Shown here: positions 28,273 through 36,799 of the stretch, piece after piece
Position numbering within the stretch: the first letter of the stretch is position 1
Layout: each line of letters opens with the position of its first letter
Assembly: GCA_963798075.1 (NCBI GenBank)
Contig: CAWCRU010000011.1
Span: 70,133 to 134,132 of the forward strand
DNA from: DATAOG01 sp963798075
GTDB lineage: Bacteria > Pseudomonadota > Alphaproteobacteria > Geminicoccales > Geminicoccaceae
Direction: 5' to 3'
DNA length: 64,000 nucleotides
Position numbers and translations under genes: made by a program
The notes under the pieces: model-generated
What the model was told of the DNA's origin: nothing
The model's input: only the letters and a program-made list of their open reading frames with translations
Database searches by the model: none

Positions 28273-29703
28273 GTGCGCAGACGCTTCGAGGTGGTGGTCA
28301 TCGGCGCCGGCGTCTTTGGCGCGGCGGTCGCGGCACGCCTTGCCGCCACCTCGGCGCGGGTGTGCCTGGTCGAGAAAACCGGCGACGTGGCCGAGGGCGC
28401 GAGCAAGGGCAATGCCGGGATCGCCAGCTCGTACTACGCCTCGCCCGGAACGCTCGAGGCGCGGCTGACCTCCGCGGCCAACCCGCGCTGGGACGAGCTG
28501 TGCCGGCGCCTTAATGTACCGTATCGCCGGATCGGCGCGGTGATGCCGGCCCTCAACGAGACCGAGGCGCGCTCGCTGGTCGGGCAACTGGACGAGGCGC
28601 GGGCGTGCGGAGCGCGGGCGGACATCCTATCGCGTGACGAGACGCTCGCCCTGGAGCCGATGATCTCGCCCGAATGCGTGAGCGGCCTGCATCTGCCCGA
28701 CGAGGGCGTCATCGACCCGATGCGCCTGACTTGGGGCTTGGCGGAGCTGGCGGCGCGCAATGGCGTTGAGGTCAGGTTCGACTCTCCGGTCATCGGCATC
28801 GACAAGAGCGATGGCCGCATCGACATGGTTCGTACGCCGCAGGAGACCATCGGTGCGGACTACGTGGTGAACGCTGCCGGCCTCCACGCTGATCTGATCA
28901 GCACGCTGGCCGGAGGCGAGCGGTTCCGCATGTGGCCCCGTCGCGGGCAATATTGGATACTCGACCGCGAGTTCGGTGCCCGCCTCAATCACATAGTGTT
29001 CGCAACACCGGCCGGCGATACTAAGGGCATCCACGTCGTGCCGACATCGCGCGGCTCCGTGCTGCTGGGCCCGACGGTGGAGGAGCTTTCCGATCGTGAC
29101 GACAAGGCCACGACACATGACGTCCTCGCCGAAGCGGTCGCCGCGGCGCAGCGGCTGGTGCCTGCGGTGTCGCTCGACCATGTCATCAAGGCCTATTCCG
29201 GACTGCGGCCGGCGTGCGAGGAGCCGTTCTTCGTGCGCGTCGACCGGATCGTTCCCAACCTCGTGCATGCCGTCAGCCGCTCCATCGGTGTGTCGACCTC
29301 GCTCGCAGTCGCCGATCTGGTCCTCGAACTCCTCCGCGCCGGCGGCTTGCAGGCTACGGACCGGGCTGAGCCACTGACGGCGCTGCCGCAGATTCCGCTG
29401 CTGCGCCATACGGAGCATCCGGAGGAGGTCACAGGGGCGCCGGCGAACTTCACCCAGGTCATCTGCGTCTGCGAGCAGGTCACCGCCGCCGAGATCGAGG
29501 CGGCGCTGACCGCGCGGCTGCCGGCGCGCTCCATTGATGGCGTCTGGAAGCGCACGGGCGCGGCCGGCGGTCGCTGCCAGGGGACGCTGTGCCTTTCCGG
29601 CATAATTTTCCTGTGCTCCGTCCATGGCAGCTGCCCGCCCGATGCGCTCCTGGCCAAGGACAACGGACCGATCGGTATCGGACGGATGACGGATGACACC
29701 TGA
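28273..29703 (+). CDS. FAD-dependent dehydrogenase, GlpA-like, with BFD [2Fe-2S] domain
   Basis: A 476-residue protein with a GTG start after GGGAGCAGGA. Residues ~1-370 form a DAO-fold oxidoreductase: the dinucleotide loop VVVIGAGVFGAAVAARL, then EGASKGNAGIASSYYASPG and AYSGLRPACEEPFFV near the substrate side. The C-terminus (~395-450) is a BFD-like iron-sulfur domain with cysteines in VICVCEQ and GGRCQGTLC. This architecture is that of GlpA, the anaerobic glycerol-3-phosphate dehydrogenase subunit. It probably oxidises the phosphorylated or free polyol imported by the divergent operon and passes electrons to the next protein. It overlaps the next gene by 11 bases. Confidence 0.87.
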   Translation: MRRRFEVVVIGAGVFGAAVAARLAATSARVCLVEKTGDVAEGASKGNAGIASSYYASPGTLEARLTSAANPRWDELCRRLNVPYRRIGAVMPALNETEARSLVGQLDEARACGARADILSRDETLALEPMISPECVSGLHLPDEGVIDPMRLTWGLAELAARNGVEVRFDSPVIGIDKSDGRIDMVRTPQETIGADYVVNAAGLHADLISTLAGGERFRMWPRRGQYWILDREFGARLNHIVFATPAGDTKGIHVVPTSRGSVLLGPTVEELSDRDDKATTHDVLAEAVAAAQRLVPAVSLDHVIKAYSGLRPACEEPFFVRVDRIVPNLVHAVSRSIGVSTSLAVADLVLELLRAGGLQATDRAEPLTALPQIPLLRHTEHPEEVTGAPANFTQVICVCEQVTAAEIEAALTARLPARSIDGVWKRTGAAGGRCQGTLCLSGIIFLCSVHGSCPPDALLAKDNGPIGIGRMTDDT

Positions 29704-30517
29704 ACTGCTCGTCGTCGGGGCTGGGCTGTGCGGCCTGGCGGCCGCCGCGCGACTGGCGGCGCAGGTCCGGGTTACACTGATCGACCGCCTGCCGGTGCCG
29801 GGCGGCATCACCGCCAGTCGCGTGGACGAGGCGGTGCAGCAACTGACCGACGCGTGCAGAGAGGCCGGCGTACGCTTCATGCTGGGGACGACGGCGCTGC
29901 GGTGGCGCGACCACCGACTGCTCGTTGCCGGACCGCAATGCGGCTATGCCTGGCTCGAGGGCCAGCGGATGGTTTACGCCGGCGGTACGCGCCCGAGCAC
30001 CGCCGCCGAACTGAAGCTGCTCGGCCATCGCGTCGCCGGCGTCTTTCCGGCGACCGTGGCGCATCACCTCATCGAGGCCGGCGTTAAGCTCGGCAATTTT
30101 CCGCTGATCGTCGGCGGCGGCAACTGGGGCCGGTGGCTGCACGCCGATCTAAGGGCCAAGGCCCGGCGCACGACCGTGGTGGTTCCCGACGTAGCGGCTT
30201 CGCATGCGCCGTTCAGCGATGCCTGGTGGCCCGGTTGGCGCCCCTCCCTGATCCAGGGCCAAGGCCGCGTGAGCGGGCTCGTCGTCACGTGCGATGCCTT
30301 GAGCGAGATCATCGTCTGCGATGGCCTGATCCTCGCCGGCGGTATCCGTCCGATGCGCAATGTAGAAGGTGCGATCTTCGACGAGGCGGTGAGCGAGGGC
30401 GTCGTCTTCGCGCAGTGCGTGATCGAGACCGGAACGGCGGAAGATCGCGCGGCGGCTGGCCGCGCTGCGGCTGAGCAACTGCTGAAGGAGCTGAGGGAGA
30501 CGACGGAATGCGCGTGA
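29693..30517 (+). CDS. NAD(P)/FAD-dependent oxidoreductase, partner of GlpA-like protein
   Basis: A 274-residue flavoprotein starting MTPELLVVGAGLCGLAAAAR (FAD-binding GxGxxG). A second nucleotide-type strand, FPLIVGGGNWGRWLHADLRA, lies near residue 130, and a C-terminal LILAGGIRPMRNVEG matches the final FAD loop of pyridine-nucleotide-disulfide-type enzymes. It lacks the redox CxxxxC of thiol reductases. Overlap with both neighbours (11 and 10 bases) shows a tightly coupled three-gene unit. In anaerobic bacteria, GlpA-like dehydrogenases are often followed by such a protein and a small third subunit, so a heteromeric dehydrogenase is likely. Confidence 0.83.
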   Translation: MTPELLVVGAGLCGLAAAARLAAQVRVTLIDRLPVPGGITASRVDEAVQQLTDACREAGVRFMLGTTALRWRDHRLLVAGPQCGYAWLEGQRMVYAGGTRPSTAAELKLLGHRVAGVFPATVAHHLIEAGVKLGNFPLIVGGGNWGRWLHADLRAKARRTTVVVPDVAASHAPFSDAWWPGWRPSLIQGQGRVSGLVVTCDALSEIIVCDGLILAGGIRPMRNVEGAIFDEAVSEGVVFAQCVIETGTAEDRAAAGRAAAEQLLKELRETTECA

Positions 30518-30720
30518 GCTCGCCGGTGGGCGATCTACCCTTCAAGGCCCGCCACCTGCGCTGGCGCAAGGGCTGCGTGGTAATCGAAGGTGAGATGGGC
30601 GCCTGGCCGGCGAAAATCAGCATCGCGCCGGCGGACGTGCCCGATCTGCTGTTGCTGCTGCGCTACCCGCTGGTGGTCCTGGCGGTGCTGCTGCTCGTGT
30701 TCGTCCTCTTGATCGCCTGA
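30508..30720 (+). CDS. 70-residue tail-anchored membrane protein
   Basis: It starts 10 bases inside the end of the preceding gene. The first ~48 residues are soluble and basic (FKARHLRWRKGCVVIEGEMG), and the last ~22 are a single hydrophobic helix (YPLVVLAVLLLVFVLLIA) ending the protein. I do not recognise a family. By position it may be the membrane anchor of the two-flavoprotein complex, in the place where GlpC or a small partner subunit is found elsewhere. That is inference. Confidence 0.65.
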   Translation: MRVSSPVGDLPFKARHLRWRKGCVVIEGEMGAWPAKISIAPADVPDLLLLLRYPLVVLAVLLLVFVLLIA

Positions 30721-31212
30721 CGACCGACGAGAATGTCATGTCGTAACGCTCGGAGGTGATAGCGAACTCGGTAGCGGCGAGGCCCAGCAAACACATGCCG
30801 CAGGCCCGGGTTCAGAACCCGGCCAGTCGGGCTGGAACGGTAGCCCACTGGAGCTGACATCGGCCGACAATTTTGTTCCGAAAGAACGTACCTCTTCGGA
30901 AAGCCGAGCAGGTCGAGGTTGGCGGCGCATCCGTTCACCTCCCGGCGGAAGCCGTCCCATCGGCATCAACAGGTAGGAGGCGACTGGTTGGCCTCGGCCT
31001 CGCGCTCGCTCTGGCGACCCTCTGAGACTCCGTGCGTCACCGGGCGCTGCCCGTGAATTGTCGATAACGAACACGCCGCTGCGCGCTCAGCAGCTCGACA
31101 TGTGCCGATGATCGGGGCATGTTCGCCTGGAAGGCTATCATAGTAGCGGCTCTGGGGAGGCAATGCTGGCCAGCGAAGGGACTGGCTTGATCAGGCTCAA
31201 GGGCCTGGGGGG
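30721..31212. other. Non-coding stretch, no gene seen
   Basis: About 490 bp after the small membrane protein. No frame shows coding character. The only structure I see is TTCCGAA (30876-30882) with TTCGGAA (30895-30901), a 7-bp inverted repeat with a 12-base loop. Confidence 0.5.
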
Positions 31213-31320
31213 GTCACGTCCCAGGTGATGGTGTAGGAGCTGTGGGTAGGTGGCCTGCCGCAGCGACCGCCACGAGTTTGGCGCAGGCAGGCCAGCTATC
31301 CACAGCTCCTGGGACGTGAC
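31213..31320. repeat. 108-bp near-palindrome, MITE- or IS-end-like
   Basis: The left end reads GTCACGTCCCAG, an 11-base insert GTGATGGTGTA, then GGAGCTGTGGGTAGGTGGCC. The right end, read on the other strand, is GTCACGTCCCAG directly followed by GAGCTGTGGATAGCTGGCC. The left arm shares TGGTGTAGGAGCTG and a GTCxxGTCCC lead with the end of the IS256-family element at 40503-40530. It could be a miniature or collapsed derivative of such an element, or a strong hairpin. Confidence 0.65.
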
Positions 31321-31382
31321 GCGAATCGGACCAGCGGCTCGGCCGGCGAGCTTGTTATCAACGCCCTCGCGCCTACACTGCA

Positions 31383-31550
31383 GGAATCTTTGAGGCCGGC
31401 CTTGCCCAGGCTGGCCACGAATTGGTCGATCAGGCTTTCCGGAATATGGTGCAGGCGGAAGGCGCTACGCGGGTCCTTGGCGAAGGTCGGGTCGAGCGCC
31501 ACGGCCTTCGCGAGCGCCTCGCGCGCCTTCGCGACCCGCACCGTGACCAG
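31383..31550 (-). pseudogene. C-terminal remnant of a TPR-type protein
   Basis: On the minus strand a frame reads AKAREALAKAVALDPTFAKD, then RLHHIPESLIDQFVASLGKA and GLKDS. That is the usual final TPR unit and tail of adenylate-cyclase/TPR regulatory proteins (ALDPxF..., then LRKAGL near the C-terminus). Nothing upstream of it survives: the next bases belong to another gene remnant on the opposite strand. Confidence 0.45.
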
Positions 31551-31554
31551 CGAG

Positions 31555-31966
31555 CCCAGGCGCGGCGAGGTCATCGAGGTCGAGGTGCCGACGGCGATCA
31601 ACGGCGCGCTCGCCTTTGCCAATGGCGCCAACGTCGCGCTCACGGTCAGCTGGGACATCTGGAAGCACACCCGCCTGCCGATCGAGGCGCACCCGTTCGG
31701 CGCGCTCAACCGCGAGCTGCGCTCCGGCGCCATGGTTTCCCGATTGCCGGATCATCGGCGTCCTCGACATGGCGCGGGCGAGCCCCGAGGGCCGGCCGCA
31801 CCGGGCGAGCGGCGATCTCGCGCTCCACGTGCTCGAGGTGCTGGAGGCCCTGCAGCGCTCCTCGGTCGAGGGCCAGCTGATCCGGATCGAGACGATCTGC
31901 GAGCGCCCGGAGCCGGTCCCGCCCGGCACCGGCGAGGCGGTGTTTGTCACCAAGGCCGGTACCTGA
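31555..31966 (+). pseudogene. Gfo/Idh/MocA-family oxidoreductase, C-terminal remnant
   Basis: The + strand carries GEVIEVEVPTAINGALAFAN, GANVALTVSWDIWKHTRLPI and, after a frameshift near 31740, IIGVLDMARASPEGRPHRAS, GDLALHVLEVLEALQRSS and IETICERPEPV to a TGA at 31964-31966. This is the C-terminal substrate domain of an NAD-dependent sugar/inositol dehydrogenase of the Gfo/Idh/MocA family. The N-terminal NAD-binding half is missing, replaced by the TPR remnant. It is clearly non-functional. Confidence 0.7.
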
Positions 31967-32084
31967 TCGCCGGGCGGTCAGCCGGATCTTGCGATTCTGC
32001 CCGCGGTCCGCGGGTGCGCCAAGCGGCCGTCTGCGCGCGACCCAGGGCAGACGGGCGTCCATGGCCGCGGTGACGAAGAGCCCG

Positions 32085-32290
32085 ATGTCGCGTGCCGCGC
32101 CATGTGCCGGATCTGCTCCTCGGCGCGGCGCCGCTCGGTGATGTCCTCGTGGCTCGCAACTCAGCCGCCGTCCGGCATCGGCTCGTGCAGCAGGCTCAAC
32201 ACGCGCCCGTCGCGGAGCTCGACGACGCGCAGCCACGGCTCGTTGCGGACCGAGCCGGTGACGTAGTCCTCGGGGTCGGTTTTAGGGTGC
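32085..32290 (-). pseudogene. PAS/PAC domain remnant of a signalling protein
   Basis: The minus strand encodes EDYVTGSVRNEPWLRVVELR, then RVLSLLHEPMPDGG, an in-frame TGA (where TGG is expected), and VASHEDITERRRAEEQIRHM ARHD. This is the end of a PAS domain and its PAC motif as found in GGDEF/EAL or histidine-kinase proteins. No catalytic output domain follows. The stop and missing ends show decay. Confidence 0.65.
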
Positions 32291-32325
32291 CGGTCTGCCG
32301 GCGGAGCCCGATCGGAGGTCCGGGG

Positions 32326-32625
32326 TCAGCTGGCCGGCGCCGGCTCGAGCCAACCCTCGACCAGATCGTCAACCAGCCCGCGAGCGCGCGCATTCCAGAC
32401 CGAGGCCTCGGCCTCGGCGACCCCGTCCGGCCGGCCGAGCGCATCGTAGGCGGGGCGCGCGCCGCGCCGAGGTCCGAGACCATGGTCACGAACAGTGCCG
32501 GTGGCTGGCTGTCCGGCAGCAGATAGCCGGCGAGCGCGCTGGCGTAGTTCACGGCGCCGGTCTCGGCCCAGATCCGGAGCGCCGCCCGGTCGGCGAAACG
32601 GTCGACCAGCGTCCCCGACCAGCCG
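32326..32625 (-). pseudogene. D-alanyl-D-alanine carboxypeptidase (PBP4/DacB-like) C-terminal remnant
   Basis: Minus-strand segments LVDRFADRAALRIWAETGAV, NYASALAGYLLPDS and PALFVTMVSDLG, then, after a one-base shift, YDALGRPDGVAEAEASVWNA and LVDDLVEGWLEPAPAS. The KTG-box region of PBP4 enzymes is replaced here by AETG, and the order (xETGxxxxxSALAGY) fits the end of a DacB-type enzyme. The fragment sits immediately downstream of the hyfI-like stop and has no N-terminal part. Confidence 0.5.
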
Positions 32626-32632
32626 CTGGAGC

Positions 32633-33163
32633 CTAGCCGGTCCGGGCATCGGCGCCGGCCTCGATCAGGGCGAGCAGGCCCGCGAGCAGCTCTGCGGGCC
32701 GCGGCGGACAGCCGCGGATATGCAGGTCGACCGGCACGACCTCGGCAACGCCGCCGACCACCGCGTAGCTGCCGGCGAACAGGCCGCCGTTTGCGGCGCA
32801 GTCGCCGACCGCGACCACCCACTTGGGATCGGGCGTGGCCCGCCAGGTGCGCTCCAGCGCCTGGCGCATGTTCTTGGTCACCGGGCCCGTGACCAGCAAC
32901 ACGTCGGCGTGGCGCGGCGAAGCGACGAAGCGCAGCCCGAAGCGCTCGAGATCGTAGAAGGCGTTGTTCAGCGCGTGGATCTCGAGCTCGCAGCCGTTGC
33001 AGGAGCCGGCGTCGACCTCGCGGATCGCGAGCGAGCGCCCGAGGCGGCGGCGCGCCGCGGCGTTCACTTGGCGCGCGAGCTCGGCCAGCGCCGGATCGCC
33101 GGGCGGCGGCGCGCGCTCGGTCAAGGGCGGGCGGAACAAGCTCAGCAGCAGCGTGCGACGCAT
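32633..33163 (-). CDS. hyfI: Hyf/Ech-related complex small subunit (NuoB/HyfI-like)
   Basis: A 176-residue NuoB-fold subunit that binds one [4Fe-4S] cluster. All four ligand cysteines are present: C55 and C58 in SCNGCE, C122 in GDCA and C152 in GCPPRP. It is the last gene of the six-gene complex and starts two bases after the large-subunit stop. In group 4 hydrogenases this subunit passes electrons to the NiFe site; here the partner large subunit lacks that site, so the electron acceptor or donor is unknown. The protein sits on the cytoplasmic side of the membrane arm. Confidence 0.88.
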   Translation of the reverse strand: MRRTLLLSLFRPPLTERAPPPGDPALAELARQVNAAARRRLGRSLAIREVDAGSCNGCELEIHALNNAFYDLERFGLRFVASPRHADVLLVTGPVTKNMRQALERTWRATPDPKWVVAVGDCAANGGLFAGSYAVVGGVAEVVPVDLHIRGCPPRPAELLAGLLALIEAGADARTG

Positions 33164-33165
33164 GA

Positions 33166-34683
33166 CTAAAGGTCGTGGCCTGAGTAGGAGCAGTTGAAGG
33201 ATTTGTTGCAGAGCGGGAAGTCGGCGACGATGTTGTGTTCGATCGCGGCCTCGAGCAACGGCCACTGGAACCAGGACGCGTCGCGCAGATGGCAGCGCTG
33301 GACGCTCCCGCCGGCTGCGAGCCGGAGCCAGACCAGGACGTCGCCGCGGAATGCCTCGACCAGCGCCATGCCCTCGCCGCCGGCCGCCGGCAGGTCGACG
33401 CGGATGGCGCCGTCCGGTAACTGCGCGAGGATCTGCTCGATCAGCGCGAGGCTTTGGTCGACCTCGCGGATGCGGACCCAGACCCTTGCGTTGACATCGC
33501 TGTCCTCGAGCAGCGGCAGCTCGAGCTCGAGCCGGTCGTAGGGCGGATATCCCGGCGTCCGGCGCGCATCGAAGGCACGCCCGGCGGCGCGCCCGACGTA
33601 GCCGCCGGCCGCGAACCTTCGGACCAGCTCGGGGGCGACCCGCCCCGTGGCGACCGTCCGGTCCTGGAGCGAGGCGGTGTTGTCGTAGAGCTCGATCAGC
33701 TCGGGAAAGCGGCGCCGGATCTCGGCGAGCAGCGCACGCAGCTCGGCCGCGCCGTCCGGCGCGAGGTCCGCGGCCACCCCGCCCGGGCGGATGCGATCCA
33801 TCATCAGGCGGTGGCCGAAGCCGGCATCCGCCGCGCGCAGCACCCGTTCGCGCAGCACGCCGCAATGGGCGTGCATGAGCGCGAAGGCGGCATCGTTGCA
33901 GATCGCGCCGATGTCGCCGAGGTGGTTCGCGATGCGCTCCAGCTCGGCCATGAGCGCTCTGAGCCAGGCCGCTCGGGGCGGCGGCTCGACCTCGAGCGCG
34001 GCCTCGGCGGCGCGCGCGAAGGCCAGCGCATAGGCGACTGTGCTGTCGCCGGAGGTGCGCGAGGCGAGCTTCGCCGCGCGCTCCAGATCGGCACCGGCCA
34101 TCAGCGCCTCGATCCCCTTGTGCACGTAGCCCAGGCGCTGCTCCAGCCGGACCACGGTCTCGCCATTGGCGGTGAAGCGGAAATGGCCGGGCTCGATGAT
34201 CCCGGCATGCACCGGCCCGACCGGGATCTGATGCAGGCTTTCCCCTTCCGCGGCGAGGAAGAGGTAGGGCTCAGCGCTGACCTGCTCCGACCGGCTGGCG
34301 CCCAACGGATGGCGGTGGCCCCAGACGCAGTGATCGAGCCAGGGACGCGGGTCGGGCGCTTCGTCCGCGATCAGGCCGAACAGGTCGGCGATCGTCCGCT
34401 CGAGCCGGATCGCCGGCGGATGCAAGGCCGCGATCGACGGGAAATGGCCGTCCGGGCAGGCGAGGCTGAGGACGCCGATTGCGCCCGCGGGCTCGTCGAG
34501 CAGCGCCATGTGCACGGCGTCCGCCTCGCCGAACAGGCCGAGCAGCGCGAGGCGGCCTTGGGCGAGCTGGCGCGCGGCAGCGCTCCAGGTCGCGGCCGAC
34601 ACCAGGACCCGTGGCCAGGGCCGATGCGCCGCGACCGGGTCGCCTTCGGCCAGCAGGTCGGCAAGCGCGCTCGGTTCCGCCAT
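33166..34683 (-). CDS. hyfG: Hyf/Ech-related large subunit (NuoC-NuoD fusion) without NiFe ligands
   Basis: A 505-residue fusion of a NuoC-like N-terminal part (~1-130) and a NuoD/HycE-like part (PVGPVHAGIIEPGHFRF; LGYVHKGIEALMAG). In true hydrogenases the metal is held by RxCGxC near the middle and DPCxxC at the end. Here the first motif is RTSGDST (residues 209-215, no cysteine). The end reads DFPLCNKSFNCSYSGHDL, with cysteines at 492 and 498 but not in CxxC spacing. It therefore belongs to the energy-converting-hydrogenase-related (Ehr) group, which is not expected to make H2. The product is cytoplasmic, docked on HyfC/HyfI. Confidence 0.88.
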   Translation of the reverse strand: MAEPSALADLLAEGDPVAAHRPWPRVLVSAATWSAAARQLAQGRLALLGLFGEADAVHMALLDEPAGAIGVLSLACPDGHFPSIAALHPPAIRLERTIADLFGLIADEAPDPRPWLDHCVWGHRHPLGASRSEQVSAEPYLFLAAEGESLHQIPVGPVHAGIIEPGHFRFTANGETVVRLEQRLGYVHKGIEALMAGADLERAAKLASRTSGDSTVAYALAFARAAEAALEVEPPPRAAWLRALMAELERIANHLGDIGAICNDAAFALMHAHCGVLRERVLRAADAGFGHRLMMDRIRPGGVAADLAPDGAAELRALLAEIRRRFPELIELYDNTASLQDRTVATGRVAPELVRRFAAGGYVGRAAGRAFDARRTPGYPPYDRLELELPLLEDSDVNARVWVRIREVDQSLALIEQILAQLPDGAIRVDLPAAGGEGMALVEAFRGDVLVWLRLAAGGSVQRCHLRDASWFQWPLLEAAIEHNIVADFPLCNKSFNCSYSGHDL

Positions 34684-34688
34684 CTGCC

Positions 34689-36137
34689 CTAACCCAGCCG
34701 GAGCGCCACGTTCTGGAACCAGGCGACGAGCGGCCCCGGCAGATAGACGCCGGCCAGGAGCACCAGGGACAGATGGGCGAACATCGGCACGTAGGAAGCC
34801 TTGACCGGCTGGCCGCCCGCGACCGGCGCGCCGAACACGAGGCCCTGCAGGCGCAGCATCAGCGCGCCGAAGCCGATCAGAAGGCCCGCAACCAGCGGCA
34901 GAGCGAGCAGCGGTTGCCTGGCGATCGTCGAGCTGACCACCAGGAACTCGCTCATGAAGATGCCGAGCGGCGGCATGCCGGCGATCGCGACCACGCCCAT
35001 GACGAGCCCCCAGCCGAGCCGCGGATGGCTCTCGGTCAGGCCCCGGATGCCCTCGATCCGCTGGGTGCCGGTCGCCTGGACGATGTGCCCGACGCCGAAG
35101 AAGATCGCGGATTTGGTCAGGCTGTGCATGGTCATGTGCAAAAGGCCCGCGAAGTTGGCGAGCGGGCCGCCCATGCCGAACGCGAAGGTGATGATCCCCA
35201 TGTGCTCGATCGAGGAATAGGCGAACATGCGTTTGATGTCGCGCCGCCGGTAGAGCATGAACGACGCGAAGATCAGCGAGACGAGGCCCATCGTGACCAT
35301 CAGCGGCCCGGGCGCCAGCGCGCCGGCGTTGGCCGCGAGCAGCAGCTTGAATCGGAGCAGCGCGAACAGCGCGACATTGAGCAGGAGCCCCGACAACACC
35401 GCCGAGATCGGCGTCGGCCCCTCGGCGTGGGCATCCGGCAGCCAGGCGTGCAAAGGCGCGAGCCCCACCTTGGTGCCGTAGCCAAGTAACAAGAAAACGA
35501 AGGCAAGGTTAAGGAGGCCGGGATCGAAACCAGCGGCCCGGCTCGCGAGCACGTCCCAGGCCATGGCATCCATGCCCTCGCCGACCACGGCGCGCGCGGC
35601 GAGATAGACGAGGATCGTGCCGAACAGCGCAAGCGCGATCCCGACCGAGCCCAGGATGAAGTATTTCCAGGCCGCCTCGAGCGCCGCCTCGGTGCGGTAG
35701 ATGCCGACCATCAGCACGGTCGTCAGCGTCGCGACCTCGATCGCGACCCACATCAGGCCGATGTTGTTCGACACCAGCGCCAAGTTCATCGCGAACATCA
35801 GCACCTGGTACATGGCGTGATAGAAGCGGAGATAGGCGGGCGTCAGACGGCCGGTCTCGAGCTCGCGGCCGATGTAGCTCGCGCTGAACACGCTGGTGGT
35901 GAAGGCGACGAAGGTGTTGAGCGCGATGAACACGACGTTCAGGTCGTCGACCAGCAGCAGCTGGCCCGCGGCCGGCCGCGCCCAGAATAGCGTCAGCGCC
36001 GCGAGGAAGGTCAGCAGCGCGGCTGCGATGTTGAGCTTGGCGCTCACCCGATAGGCCGGCAACAATGCGAGGATCGCCGCGGCGAGCGCCGGCACGATCA
36101 AGATCGCCGCGACCGCGACCGTGCCGAGCCAGCTCAT
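34689..36137 (-). CDS. hyfF: Antiporter-like membrane subunit HyfF
   Basis: A 482-residue NuoL/M/N- and Mrp-like subunit with about 14 membrane helices. Conserved segments are MWVAIEVATLTTVLMVGIYR (the glutamate of TM5), LLLGYGTKVGLAPLHAWLPD and HMTMHSLTKSAIFFGVGHIV (lysine/histidine of the proton channel). It starts within the last four bases of hyfE (ATGA overlap), so translation is coupled. It probably moves protons or Na+ in the membrane arm. Confidence 0.92.
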   Translation of the reverse strand: MSWLGTVAVAAILIVPALAAAILALLPAYRVSAKLNIAAALLTFLAALTLFWARPAAGQLLLVDDLNVVFIALNTFVAFTTSVFSASYIGRELETGRLTPAYLRFYHAMYQVLMFAMNLALVSNNIGLMWVAIEVATLTTVLMVGIYRTEAALEAAWKYFILGSVGIALALFGTILVYLAARAVVGEGMDAMAWDVLASRAAGFDPGLLNLAFVFLLLGYGTKVGLAPLHAWLPDAHAEGPTPISAVLSGLLLNVALFALLRFKLLLAANAGALAPGPLMVTMGLVSLIFASFMLYRRRDIKRMFAYSSIEHMGIITFAFGMGGPLANFAGLLHMTMHSLTKSAIFFGVGHIVQATGTQRIEGIRGLTESHPRLGWGLVMGVVAIAGMPPLGIFMSEFLVVSSTIARQPLLALPLVAGLLIGFGALMLRLQGLVFGAPVAGGQPVKASYVPMFAHLSLVLLAGVYLPGPLVAWFQNVALRLG

Positions 36138-36799
36138 CGCTCCTCGCCCCGGAACAGCTCGAGGGCCTGCAGGTCGACGGTATCGAAGCGCTCGCGAATC
36201 CGAAACAGGAAGATACCGATCACGATGAACGCGATCAGGATCGAGAAGGCGACACTGATCTCGACCACGAGCGGCATGCCCTTGGCGCCGGTCGCGGCCA
36301 GGACCAGGCCGTTCTCGAGCGACATGAAGCCGACCACCTGGCCGACCGCATTGCGCCGGCTGACCATCATCAGGAGCCCGAGCAGGACCACCGAGAGCGC
36401 AAACGCCAGATCTTCGCGCGCGAGCGGGTCGGCATCGGCGGATGCGGGCAGCATGACCATGATCGCGAGCGCGACCAAGCCGATGCCGGCGAGCATCGTG
36501 AGGCCGACCCCGACCACGGTCTCGATCGTGCGGTGAATCCCGAGCCGGACCACGATCCGGTGCAGGGCGACCGGAATCACGATGCCCTTTAACAGGAGCG
36601 CGATCGCGGCGGTGACGTAGAGATGCGGCGCGCCCTGGATGAACGCCTGCCAGGCGACCGAGAATGCCAGCACGCAGGCGTGCAACGCGAAGACGTTGAG
36701 CAGGCCGAACATGCGGTCCTGGTAGAGCAGCATGAAGCTCAAGAGGACCAGACCGCCTGCGAGCAGGTGTGCTATGTCGAACTCGAGGCTCGTACGCAT
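36134..36799 (-). CDS. hyfE: Hydrogenase-4 component E-like membrane subunit (HyfE)
   Basis: A 221-residue protein with about seven membrane helices. The N-terminus is FDIAHLLAGGLVLLSFMLLY; later RRNAVGQVVGFMSLENGLVL is the NuoK-like conserved glutamate region. It overlaps hyfF by four bases, and its ATG lies at the last base of hyfC's stop, so it is part of a coupled operon. The role is structural and ion-conducting in the membrane arm. Confidence 0.9.
   Translation of the reverse strand: MRTSLEFDIAHLLAGGLVLLSFMLLYQDRMFGLLNVFALHACVLAFSVAWQAFIQGAPHLYVTAAIALLLKGIVIPVALHRIVVRLGIHRTIETVVGVGLTMLAGIGLVALAIMVMLPASADADPLAREDLAFALSVVLLGLLMMVSRRNAVGQVVGFMSLENGLVLAATGAKGMPLVVEISVAFSILIAFIVIGIFLFRIRERFDTVDLQALELFRGEER

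Noticed and set aside
33166..34683. A functional [NiFe] hydrogenase
   Set aside because: The cysteine motifs for the metal site are absent and there are no maturation genes in the window.
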